Origin: Clostridiaceae bacterium
GTDB taxonomy: Bacteria; Bacillota; Clostridia; Oscillospirales; Acutalibacteraceae
Direction: 5' to 3'
DNA: 8,201 bases
Assembly (NCBI GenBank): GCA_016303035.1
Contig: JAEDML010000054.1
Location: 1 to 8,201, forward strand
Shown: positions 1 through 6,931 of the stretch, in pieces
How the letters are laid out: each line of letters starts with the position of its first letter
How positions within the stretch are numbered: the stretch's first letter is position 1
The notes under the pieces: model-generated
What the model saw: only the letters and a program-made list of their open reading frames with translations
What the model was told of the DNA's origin: nothing
Databases searched by the model: none
Program-made: the position numbers and the translations under genes

Positions 1-10
1 GCCTACAAGG

Positions 11-43
11 TGTTTTTTCGACGCACCTGTCGCCGAAAAAACA
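11..43. other. Second inverted repeat with T6/A6 arms at the window edge
   Basis: TGTTTTTTCG (11-20) pairs with CGAAAAAACA (34-43), and an inner CGAC/GTCG (19-22, 29-32) competes for the loop. On either strand the T6 run precedes the stem apex, so the U-tract is on the wrong side for a standard terminator unless the stem itself supplies it. It may belong to whatever lies left of the window. Apart from this repeat and the hairpin at 91-118, I see nothing in 1-133. Confidence 0.4.
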
Positions 44-90
44 AATAATAAAAATTATAATTCAATACGTTTTTAGTTTTTCTACAGACT

Positions 91-118
91 GAGGCGGCAG
101 GAATTCCCCTGCCGCCTC
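91..118 (-). terminator. GC-rich hairpin at the 3' end of the murD unit (likely terminator)
   Basis: GAGGCGGCAGG (91-101) and CCTGCCGCCTC (108-118) form a perfect 11-bp, mostly G-C stem around a 6-nt loop, 15 nt after the hydrolase stop. Its position is what one expects for the operon terminator. However, the minus-strand sequence after the stem (AGTCTGTAG, then A-rich) has no U-tract, so it may act as a pause or mRNA 3'-end stabiliser, or need a factor. Confidence 0.55.
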
Positions 119-133
119 TAAACTTTAATATAA

Positions 134-817
134 TTATTTTTCGGTCAGAAAATTTTTTACCGCCTTATTATACTCTGTGCTGTTGCTTCTTGCCACCGCG
201 TGGTTTCCTTTTAAAAAGCGGAGAAGCGAATCGGGAATAGAGTCTGCAATAAGCCTTGTGTGTTCTGCCTTAATAAGGTCGTGAGTTCCTGCAATAACAA
301 GGGTTGGGCATTTAATTTTTTGCAGGTCACGGGGGTTTATATTCGGTTCCTTTACCATAAGCGAAAGTAGTTCCTTTTTTCTTAACGCCGCTTTGTTAAA
401 CGGCGAAAAAATACAACACAAGGCGTACATCGCCCTTGTGGGTATCAAAAACGCCTTTTTAAGTCCCGACGGATAAAGGTTTGCCCCGTTAAGTATCAGC
501 TTATTAACATATTCGGGATATTTAAGTGCAAAAATTATCGCGATGTTTCCTCCGTCCGAAAAGCCCAATATATCTGCGCTTGAAATGCCAAGCGAATCTA
601 AAAGCTTTTTCAAATCCTCGGCAAAGGTATCAAGCGTAAAGGGCTTATCCCCTCGCGGAGATAAGCCGTGACCCCTTGTATCTACCGCTATAACGCGGTG
701 AAACTTTGCAAAGCAGTCGATTTGGTTGTTAAAAAATGAGCTGTCTTCACCGTTGCCGTGAAGCAGAATAAGCGGCTCGCCTGAGCCTTTCTCGGTATAA
801 TGAAGTTTAAATGACAT
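134..817 (-). CDS. Small alpha/beta hydrolase
   Basis: This is a 227-aa alpha/beta-hydrolase-fold enzyme. HGNGED (20-25) supplies the oxyanion-hole region, DTRGHGLS (46-53) is the classical strand-loop motif, GFSDGG (85-90) is the nucleophile elbow with S87, D180 in AGTHD is the acid, and H206 in GNHAVAR completes the triad. It is shorter than many members (often 250-300 aa), mainly because the cap between about 115 and 160 is small. That cap contains a hydrophobic stretch (IPTRAMYALCCIFSPF) that could line a lipophilic pocket or touch the membrane. Esterase, lipase and C-C hydrolase activities are all possible. It is the last gene of the unit, 12 nt after the preceding stop. No Shine-Dalgarno site is visible before the ATG. 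A TATAAT at 829-834 overlaps the preceding stop and could start an almost leaderless mRNA. Confidence 0.92.
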   Translation of the reverse strand: MSFKLHYTEKGSGEPLILLHGNGEDSSFFNNQIDCFAKFHRVIAVDTRGHGLSPRGDKPFTLDTFAEDLKKLLDSLGISSADILGFSDGGNIAIIFALKYPEYVNKLILNGANLYPSGLKKAFLIPTRAMYALCCIFSPFNKAALRKKELLSLMVKEPNINPRDLQKIKCPTLVIAGTHDLIKAEHTRLIADSIPDSLLRFLKGNHAVARSNSTEYNKAVKNFLTEK

Positions 818-829
818 TTTGTAATTGTA

Positions 830-1498
830 TTATATAAGATAAAGACCGGATTTTAGAATGACAAATCGGTAATCCTCTACACGGACATACTGATAAACCG
901 GCTCGTCAAAGGTTTCGTAATCAAACACGCTGTAGGAATTAAGATTAAGCTGGGTAAGCTTATTAGAGCCCGAATTGCTTACCATTACATTTTCGCCGTC
1001 TATAAACATATCCTGCGGACGGTTAAAGGGCGAACGGCTGCCGCCGATTCTAAGCTCCTCTCGCATTGTTGCAAGATTAAAGCGCAGCAGTACGTTTGAC
1101 TGTGCATAGCACGCCCAAAGCGCGTTTTTGTAAATCCCTATGTCGGAGGGCGCGTTGGAACGGTATTTTAATTCTCCCGTCCATATAGGCGACGCGTCGG
1201 CGTCAAGCAGTCTTGCGGTTCCGTCGGGTTCAAGCAAAAATACCTTGCCGCCCGTAAGAACTATTGATTTTACGGTAATGTAATTATCACAAAGCGAGGC
1301 GACCGCCTTATAGTTGTTTCCGAATTTGGTAAGCAAATAAATATTTTTGGTAATATCGGTAAACCGCCCCGTATCAAAGGACAGCATTTTATAAAACACA
1401 ATAACGCGGTTGTCAACCGTGTCCTTACGGTAGGAGAAGATTATTCCGTGCGATATGGGAAGCATTTCATATACTTCACCCGAAAATACCTGCTTCAA
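830..1498 (-). CDS. Hypothetical NHL/beta-propeller-like protein
   Basis: This is a 222-aa protein without a firm family name. It is rich in short beta strands separated by Gly/Asn/Asp turns. Its clearest repeat-like segment (152-186) has the NHL-type order: GGSRSPFNRPQDMFIDG, then VMVSNSGSNKL and a hydrophobic strand. This suggests a small or partial beta-propeller. There is no signal peptide, membrane segment or catalytic motif, so a binding or scaffold role is possible but unproven. The start is TTG, supported by a strong GGAGG (1506-1510) 7 nt upstream that overlaps the stop codon of the PLP-enzyme gene; the intergenic gap is 11 nt. It sits between the YnbB-type gene and the hydrolase, in the same tight unit. 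The length would give about four blades, fewer than a closed propeller, so it may dimerise or be another beta fold. Confidence 0.72.
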   Translation of the reverse strand: MKQVFSGEVYEMLPISHGIIFSYRKDTVDNRVIVFYKMLSFDTGRFTDITKNIYLLTKFGNNYKAVASLCDNYITVKSIVLTGGKVFLLEPDGTARLLDADASPIWTGELKYRSNAPSDIGIYKNALWACYAQSNVLLRFNLATMREELRIGGSRSPFNRPQDMFIDGENVMVSNSGSNKLTQLNLNSYSVFDYETFDEPVYQYVRVEDYRFVILKSGLYLI

Positions 1499-1509
1499 AA
1501 ATATACCTC

Positions 1510-2793
1510 CTATTTGTTTTTATCTGTGTTTTTTTGGGAAAATACCCTGTTCGCGCCGAGCAGAATACCCGCCCGTGCGCTGTGAAAATTAAGCCCGCCC
1601 TGCATCCATACGGCAAAAGGCTCTCTTAATGGCGCGTCGGCGGAAAGCTCTATTGAAGAGCCGAGTGTAAACGCGCCTGCCGCCATTATTACCTGATCGC
1701 TGTAGCCCGGCATATCCCACGGCTCGGGTACTGCAAAGGAATCTACGGGTGCGCCCGACTGCAGACCTTTACAAAAATCGATAAGCGCCTGACGGTTGCC
1801 GAGCGTAATACACTGAATTATGTCGCCGCGCTTTTCATTAAATCTCGGCGTAACGCCGTAACCCATAAGCTCAAACAGCGAAGAAGCGTAAACTGCCGAT
1901 TTAAGCGCCTCACCTACAACATGAGGAGCCGAAAAAAGACCCATATAAAGCTCGCGGCTGTGTCCGAGCGAGGCGCCGACCTCGCGGCCTACTCCCGGGC
2001 AGGTAAGGCGGTAGGAGCATTTTTCAATCAAATCGCGCCTGCCTGCTATGTAGCCGCCCGTAGGCGCAATGCCGCCGCCGGGATTTTTTATAAGCGAGCC
2101 TGCAATAATATCCGCGCCTACCTCGCACGGTTCCCTTGTTTCGACAAATTCGCCGTAGCAGTTGTCAACCATTATAATGCTGTCGGGCGATACCTCGCGT
2201 ACCGCGCCGCAAAGCTCCTTGATATCGTCAATTTTAAGGCTGGGCCGCAGACTGTAACCGCGTGAGCGCTGAATGTACGCCATTTTATAATGTTCGGCTT
2301 TAAGCGCCTTTTTTATCGCCTCAATATCGGGCGTACCGTCGGCTTTAAGCTCTACCTCACGGTATTCTATGCCGAAATCGGCAAGCGAGCCGTCGGAAGG
2401 ACCGTCAATACCGAACACGCCTAATATCGTGTCGTACGGTCTGCCTGTAAGGCAGAGAATTTTGTCCCCCGGGCGCAAAAGCCCGAATAACGCTACGGTA
2501 AGCGTATGCGTGCCAGAAACGAAGTTATGGCGCATAAGCGCGTCCTCGGCTCCCATACAGTCCGCCATTACGCGCTCAAGCACATCACGGCCTTTGTCGC
2601 CGTAGCCGTAACCGGTCGAGCCCGACATATCGGCTTCGCTTACGCCGTTTTTTATAAACGCCGAAAGCACCTTAAGCTGGTTGTGCTCGGCGGTTTTTTC
2701 TATATTTTCAAACTGTCCGCGGCATTTTTCAAGCGCCGCCTCATCTAATTTAAGCAGATTTTTATCAATCTCAAAAAAATTTGTTATACTCAT
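1510..2793 (-). CDS. YnbB-type PLP-dependent enzyme (methionine gamma-lyase/aluminium resistance family)
   Basis: This 427-aa protein matches the clostridial/bacillar family called methionine gamma-lyase-like or aluminium resistance protein (B. subtilis YnbB), a fold-type I PLP enzyme. Visible features are GYGYGDKGRD (61-70), the phosphate-cradle-like SGTHTL (93-98), YIQRSRGYS (173-181), the cofactor-ring aspartate D210 in IIMVDNCYGEF, and the PLP lysine K236 in GSLIKNPGGG. A C-terminal domain ends with NFHSARAGILLGANRV. Family members are expected to cleave sulfur amino acids, but the true substrate is poorly established and the aluminium label is historical. The ATG at 2793 makes an ATGA overlap with the preceding stop, and GGGTG lies 8 nt upstream. 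An in-frame TTG at 2808 would add five residues and is less likely. It is probably cytoplasmic and co-translated with the GNAT-like protein. Confidence 0.93.
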   Translation of the reverse strand: MSITNFFEIDKNLLKLDEAALEKCRGQFENIEKTAEHNQLKVLSAFIKNGVSEADMSGSTGYGYGDKGRDVLERVMADCMGAEDALMRHNFVSGTHTLTVALFGLLRPGDKILCLTGRPYDTILGVFGIDGPSDGSLADFGIEYREVELKADGTPDIEAIKKALKAEHYKMAYIQRSRGYSLRPSLKIDDIKELCGAVREVSPDSIIMVDNCYGEFVETREPCEVGADIIAGSLIKNPGGGIAPTGGYIAGRRDLIEKCSYRLTCPGVGREVGASLGHSRELYMGLFSAPHVVGEALKSAVYASSLFELMGYGVTPRFNEKRGDIIQCITLGNRQALIDFCKGLQSGAPVDSFAVPEPWDMPGYSDQVIMAAGAFTLGSSIELSADAPLREPFAVWMQGGLNFHSARAGILLGANRVFSQKNTDKNK

Positions 2794-3473
2794 ATGTTTT
2801 TCACCCAATATCCGGCTCTGTAAAGCTCACAAAATCCGTTCTTTTCATAAAATCCTTTTACGCTTTGTCTGCAGCAGACTACAAAGTCTCTGCCGTAATT
2901 TTTTTGCAGTATCGCTTTAAGCGCAATACTGCCGTACCCTTTTTTGTGACTTGCTATTCCGTTCATAATTGCAAAGCCGCCTGTGTTAAAGGATATTGCC
3001 GCGCATTTAGTGCTAAGTGCAAAATAATCCGCCGCGCCGCGGTTAAGGCGTCGGCAGTAGTCGACAGCAAAATAAGGATAATCGGGTAATGACAGCCCCT
3101 CTACATCAAGCAAATCGTATATTTCACGGCTGTTAAGGCAGTCACCGTCCGTTTGCCCCTCTATATCTGCGGTACGGTGCATAACCGAAACCTCTTCTTT
3201 TGGGGTAAGGGAAAGGCTGCAAAGCGTGCCGATATCGCTGAAAACACAGCAGGGCGATATTACCGAAACAAATTCCGACAATTCCTTAATATCAGCGTTA
3301 TTGTTGTAAATAACCATATTGCCGTCGGTCATTCCGATTACCGCGCGGTCATTATCCTGCCGCCAGAAAAGCGCTGTGTTAGTATCGCCGTAGCAGTCAA
3401 AGGTGCAGTTAAGCTTAATAAGCTCTGCGTTAGGAAAGGCCGGGCGCGGTATGGAATCGGTAAGGCTTATCAT
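2790..3473 (-). CDS. GNAT-like acetyltransferase with an unrecognised N-terminal region
   Basis: This is a 227-aa soluble protein. The C-terminal 80 residues look like a GNAT acetyl-CoA-dependent N-acetyltransferase core. NTGGFAIMNGIAS forms the beta strand, HKKGYGSIAL (176-185) is the acetyl-CoA pyrophosphate loop, and YEKNGF (209-214) is the typical late GNAT motif. The loop is atypical: the usual Q/R-x-x-G-x-G has His at the first position, and the segment before it looks about three residues shorter than usual. Residues 1-140 match nothing I can name. They contain several cysteines and may be a degenerate first GNAT half, since double-GNAT proteins have this size. I chose the ATG at 3473, which forms an ATGA overlap with the upstream stop and has GGCGG 9 nt before it. 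An in-frame ATG at 3491 would add six residues. Substrate is unknown and catalytic competence uncertain. Confidence 0.75.
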   Translation of the reverse strand: MISLTDSIPRPAFPNAELIKLNCTFDCYGDTNTALFWRQDNDRAVIGMTDGNMVIYNNNADIKELSEFVSVISPCCVFSDIGTLCSLSLTPKEEVSVMHRTADIEGQTDGDCLNSREIYDLLDVEGLSLPDYPYFAVDYCRRLNRGAADYFALSTKCAAISFNTGGFAIMNGIASHKKGYGSIALKAILQKNYGRDFVVCCRQSVKGFYEKNGFCELYRAGYWVKNI

Positions 3474-4480
3474 TTTATTTTTCCGCCGCAAATGCCGTTT
3501 ATCATAAACCGCGCAAGCGATAATGCCGAATCAAAATCCCGTATATCCGCAACCGAGGACGCCGAATGTATATATCTGCACGGGACAGATATTGCAAGCG
3601 TGCGTACCCCCTCGCGGCTTAGGTGCACCGCGCCTGAGTTGTTTCCGCCCGCCACCGCGCGCTTTACCTGACAGGGGATTCCGCTGTTAAGCGCCGCTTT
3701 ATAGTATTCGCGGTCGTAAACCGTCCCGTTGTCCATAAAGGAAACGGCGGCGCCCTCTCCCAAACGGCAAACACTGTCCTTGAAGTCTACCCCCGCAATA
3801 TCCGCCGCGGTAGTCGCCTCTAAAACAATTGCGGACTGTGGGTCTACGCCGTAAGCGGCGGTCTTGGCTCCGCGAAGACCTACTTCCTCCTGCACTGAAA
3901 AGGAGGCGTAAAAGTCATAATCGCTGTCCTCCCTTATAAGCTTTATTAAAACGGCGCAGCCTATTCGGTCGTCTATTGCCTTTGATTTTATTTTATCACC
4001 CATAACGGTGAATTCGCTTTCGATAACGGCGCGGTCGCCGGGGGCTACTGCGCTTTCGGCTTCGGCCTTGTCCCTTGCGCCGATGTCGATGTAAAGACCG
4101 CTTTTTTCGGGCAGTTTTTTCGCTTCGTCGCCGTGGGTCAAATGCACCGGCTTACCGCCGATAACTCCGCTTATTTTACCGTTTATTCTGACGCGCCTGA
4201 ACATCAGTACCGAGGTGTCTATTCCCCCGACGGTGCGGAATTTAAGAAATCCTTTGTCGGTAATGCCGGTTATTATAAGACCCACCTCGTCGGTGTGGGC
4301 GTCAACAAGCAGTTTTTGTGCAGAGCGGTTTTTGCCCTGCTTAAATACGATTATATTTCCGAGAGGGTCGGTTTTGTATTCGCAAAAACCGTCAATCTGT
4401 GAAATGATGAAATCTCTGACGGCGGACTCGTCACCCGAAGTGCCGTCAAGCATAGAAAGGCGGCGCAGTAAATCAGTCAT
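3470..4480 (-). CDS. M42 family metalloaminopeptidase, second paralogue
   Basis: This 336-aa protein is a complete M42 peptidase, clearly a divergent paralogue of the gene just upstream and not a recent copy. The active-site set is intact: H62/D64 in DAHTDEV, D170 in KAIDDR, catalytic E198 and ligand E199 in VQEEVGLRGA, E221 in VLEATTAADIAG (Asp in the neighbour), and H305 in RYIHSASSV. The VQEEVGLRGA and EATTAAD forms are closer to the classical family pattern than those of the first paralogue. The ATG lies 8 nt inside the end of the preceding gene, with GGAGG (4489-4493) 8 nt upstream, so this protein may be translated strongly in its own right. The next gene starts in an ATGA overlap with its stop. 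It is probably cytoplasmic, as no signal peptide is present. Confidence 0.95.
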   Translation of the reverse strand: MTDLLRRLSMLDGTSGDESAVRDFIISQIDGFCEYKTDPLGNIIVFKQGKNRSAQKLLVDAHTDEVGLIITGITDKGFLKFRTVGGIDTSVLMFRRVRINGKISGVIGGKPVHLTHGDEAKKLPEKSGLYIDIGARDKAEAESAVAPGDRAVIESEFTVMGDKIKSKAIDDRIGCAVLIKLIREDSDYDFYASFSVQEEVGLRGAKTAAYGVDPQSAIVLEATTAADIAGVDFKDSVCRLGEGAAVSFMDNGTVYDREYYKAALNSGIPCQVKRAVAGGNNSGAVHLSREGVRTLAISVPCRYIHSASSVADIRDFDSALSLARFMINGICGGKIK

Positions 4481-5486
4481 TCATCACACCTCCCGAAAGA
4501 ATATAGCTTTCAAGTATATCGCATACGCTTTTAATGTCCTCGGTGTCAATTACCTCAACATCGGTGTGCATATTGCGAAGCGGTATTGATAAAAGCCCTG
4601 TGCGAACACCGTTAGCCGTAACCGAAATCACATCGCCGTCGGTAGAGGTTCTGCCGCCCATAACCTCGGTCTGATAGGGTATTCCCTCGGTTTTGGCAAT
4701 ATCGGCAAGCCTGTCGGATATTCTTCTGTCCAATATGGGGGAAACGCCCACCATCGCGCCCCCTGATAGCTTTCCGCAGTCATCGGGCGAAATATCGGGT
4801 CCGTCCCCGAAGCTTACATCTATTGCAACCGCTTCGTCGGGCTGGATTCTAAACGCCGCGGTTTTTGCGCCGCGCAGTCCTAACTCCTCACTGTCGCAGA
4901 TTGAAAATACAACATTGCAGGGAAGTTTTTTTCCGGAAAGCCTTTCGGCGAGCTCTAAAAGGCAGACAACACCTGCGCGGTCGTCAAAGGATTTTCCCGT
5001 TACACGGGTGCCGAAAAGAGTGCTCGCCTTTGTGCGGTGGGTGATATAATCCCCTACAGATATTATATCCTGAGCCTTTTCGCCGAGTCCCGTATCAAGC
5101 TTTAATTTTGAAATATCGTCAAACACCTCGTCCCCCTTTGAAAGGTGGGGCGGCGTACTGCAAAATACGGCGGCAATATCCTTTTTGCCGTGAACGGTTA
5201 CAGGGCGTGCCGGAAGCGTTCTAAGGTCGATTCCGCCGCACTTAGCCGCAGTAATAAAGCCGTTTTTGTCAATATCGGTAACAATAAGCGCAACCTCGTC
5301 AATATGCGCGTCAAGCATTATTGTGTAGTCGGATTTCCCCTTAAGCTTACCTATAACGGTAAGTCCGTCTGCACGAGCAGTATCGGCATATTTCGACAAA
5401 AGCTCAAACGCAAGGTCTGAAGCCTCGGTAATACTGCCGACCGCCGATAAGTCCGAAAGCCTAAACAAAGTCTCCTTAATATCCAT
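4473..5486 (-). CDS. M42 family metalloaminopeptidase, first paralogue
   Basis: This 337-aa protein is a full-length M42 (glutamyl aminopeptidase/TET/FrvX) enzyme. The family trims N-terminal residues from short peptides in the cytoplasm, usually as dinuclear-metal tetrahedral dodecamers. The key residues are visible: H61 and D63 in DAHIDEV, D168 in SFDDRAG (bridging metal ligand), catalytic E200 and ligand E201 in SEELGLRGA, D223 in AIDVSFGD, and H307 in NMHTDVEV. The PDZ-like dimerisation insert falls at about residues 70-160. The usual QEE before the glutamates is SEE here. The ATG overlaps the murD stop by one base (TAATG), and GGTAGG lies 9 nt upstream. It is followed by a second M42 gene overlapping by 8 nt. 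Substrate preference cannot be read from the sequence, and endoglucanase or deblocking-aminopeptidase names used for the family would be over-specific. Confidence 0.95.
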   Translation of the reverse strand: MDIKETLFRLSDLSAVGSITEASDLAFELLSKYADTARADGLTVIGKLKGKSDYTIMLDAHIDEVALIVTDIDKNGFITAAKCGGIDLRTLPARPVTVHGKKDIAAVFCSTPPHLSKGDEVFDDISKLKLDTGLGEKAQDIISVGDYITHRTKASTLFGTRVTGKSFDDRAGVVCLLELAERLSGKKLPCNVVFSICDSEELGLRGAKTAAFRIQPDEAVAIDVSFGDGPDISPDDCGKLSGGAMVGVSPILDRRISDRLADIAKTEGIPYQTEVMGGRTSTDGDVISVTANGVRTGLLSIPLRNMHTDVEVIDTEDIKSVCDILESYILSGGVMND

Positions 5487-6865
5487 TACAGCTTGCCTAC
5501 CAATTCCTTAAAGTGCTGACCCCTTACCATAAAGTTCGGAAAGGCGTCAAAGCTTGCGCAGGCAGGGCTAAGCGTTACTATATCGCCGCATACCGCGTCC
5601 TTGCTCGCGCGCTGTACAGCTTCGTCAATATCCTTTACCCGTACAATTTCGGGTGTACCTTGGTAGTCATTGCTTTCCCTTACGCATTTTTCTATTTTAT
5701 CGGCCGTGTCGCCGCACAGATAAAGCGTTTTAACCTTTTCTATTATATACGGAACCATCGGGTCGAACGGTATGTGCTTGTCATAGCCGCCGGCTATAAG
5801 CATAACCTTTTGATTAAAGGCTTTAAGACCTGCTATTGTTCTTGTGGGGCTTGACGCTATTGAATCGTTGAAGTATTTTACGCCGTTTACCTCGCGCACA
5901 AATTCAATGCGGTGCTCAACCCCTGCAAACTCCTTGGCTACGCGGCGTATGCTGTCCATACTCACATAGCCCCACACGGCGCTTATCGCGGCGAGGTAGT
6001 TTGCAACATTGTGGTCACCTAAAATTGTTATTTCGTCCCTGTGCATAATAGGCGCGTCAATTCCGCGGTACGCCATATGGAGCATACCGTCGGTATCAAG
6101 CCAGGCGCCGTTTTTAACAGGTCCTTCCATACTGAAGGAAAGCGCCTGACCGCGCACAAACTTCATAAATCCCGCGGTTATATCGTTGTCACGGTTTAAA
6201 ACGGCGCGTGAAAACGCGTTTTGGTGAAGCAGAATATTCTTTTTAGCTTCTACATATTCGTCCATATCCTTGTGTATGTCAAGGTGGTTCGGGGCTACAT
6301 TTGTAACGACCGCAACATCGGGGCTTTTACGCATTGAAATAAGCTGGAAGGAGGAAAGCTCGGCAACTACAAAATCCTCGGGCTTTATATTTTCAATTTC
6401 GGGCAGCAAGGGATTTCCGATATTGCCGCCTACATGGACTGTTTTACCCTCGGCTTCAAGCATTTTGGCTATAAGTGTGGTGGTTGTGGTCTTGCCGTCA
6501 GATCCCGTAACCGCAAAAATCGTCGCGGGACAAAGGTCAAAGAAAACCTCCATTTCGCTTGTTACGGCGATTCCCTTTTTGCGCGCAGATTCAAGCTCGG
6601 GAAGATTAAAGTTCATTCCCGGTGTGCGGAAGATTATGTCAACCTCAAGATTTTTAAGGTAATCTTCCCCAAGGCGCAGCTCCGCTCCCGCCTGTTCAAG
6701 CTCGTCGGCAAGCTTACCTATCTGCTCGCGGCTTCGCTTGTCACAGGCAAAAACGCGCGCCCCTTTTGAAATAAAATCCAGAATAAGCCGCGTGTTGCTT
6801 ATTCCTATTCCGCACATAGCTATTTTTTTGCCCTTTATCTGTTTAAAAAATTGTTTACAGTCCAA
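5486..6865 (-). CDS. murD: UDP-N-acetylmuramoyl-L-alanine--D-glutamate ligase (MurD)
   Basis: MurD adds D-glutamate to UDP-MurNAc-L-Ala using ATP, the second amino-acid step of cytoplasmic peptidoglycan precursor synthesis. At 459 aa it has the normal length and three-domain order. The N-terminal Rossmann-like domain carries GIGISN (19-24). The central ATPase has the P-loop GSDGKTTTT (121-129, K125), E169 before SSFQL, NHLDIH (193-198), and YVEAK with the probable carbamylated lysine K208. The C-terminal domain has HR (318-319), NDSIASSP (333-340) and SPACASFDAFPNF (433-445) followed by RG. The start codon is TTG, with GGGGG (6874-6878) 8 nt upstream. The next in-frame ATG (M17) would delete the start of the first fold. 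It is the first gene of the cluster and is not beside other mur/fts genes here. Its stop overlaps the next start as TAATG, suggesting translational coupling. Confidence 0.98.
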   Translation of the reverse strand: MDCKQFFKQIKGKKIAMCGIGISNTRLILDFISKGARVFACDKRSREQIGKLADELEQAGAELRLGEDYLKNLEVDIIFRTPGMNFNLPELESARKKGIAVTSEMEVFFDLCPATIFAVTGSDGKTTTTTLIAKMLEAEGKTVHVGGNIGNPLLPEIENIKPEDFVVAELSSFQLISMRKSPDVAVVTNVAPNHLDIHKDMDEYVEAKKNILLHQNAFSRAVLNRDNDITAGFMKFVRGQALSFSMEGPVKNGAWLDTDGMLHMAYRGIDAPIMHRDEITILGDHNVANYLAAISAVWGYVSMDSIRRVAKEFAGVEHRIEFVREVNGVKYFNDSIASSPTRTIAGLKAFNQKVMLIAGGYDKHIPFDPMVPYIIEKVKTLYLCGDTADKIEKCVRESNDYQGTPEIVRVKDIDEAVQRASKDAVCGDIVTLSPACASFDAFPNFMVRGQHFKELVGKL

Positions 6866-6878
6866 TTTTATTTCCCCC
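6863..6878 (-). promoter_or_regulatory. TTG start codon and GGGGG ribosome binding site of murD
   Basis: GGGGG (6874-6878) precedes the TTG codon (6863-6865) by 8 nt. TTG is a weaker initiator than ATG, and here it begins an essential gene that has a near-consensus promoter. Confidence 0.75.
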
Positions 6879-6898
6879 GTAAATTATACTACCTATAT

Positions 6899-6927
6899 AT
6901 TATACTTGCCCGGTGATAAAATATCAA
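6899..6927 (-). promoter_or_regulatory. Sigma-A-type promoter of the murD gene cluster
   Basis: On the minus strand TTGATA (6922-6927) and a perfect TATAAT (6899-6904) are separated by exactly 17 nt. This is a five-of-six -35 and a six-of-six -10 at ideal spacing. Transcription would start near 6892, leaving a leader of roughly 25 nt before the TTG start of murD. A second TATAAT at 6883-6888 has no -35 partner. No other comparably strong promoter was noticed further down, so this one probably drives the whole murD-to-hydrolase unit. Confidence 0.82.
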
Positions 6928-6931
6928 CAAT

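Noticed and set aside
1..133. CRISPR array or short tandem repeats near the window start
   Set aside because: There are only two unrelated hairpins and no regularly spaced repeat.
3470..5486. Recent tandem duplication creating the two M42 genes
   Set aside because: The proteins share motifs but differ through most of their length, so they are old paralogues.
6883..6888. Second TATAAT upstream of murD as a separate promoter
   Set aside because: The hexamer 17 nt upstream is GGGCAA, with no resemblance to a -35 box. The TATAAT at 6899-6904 explains the start better.
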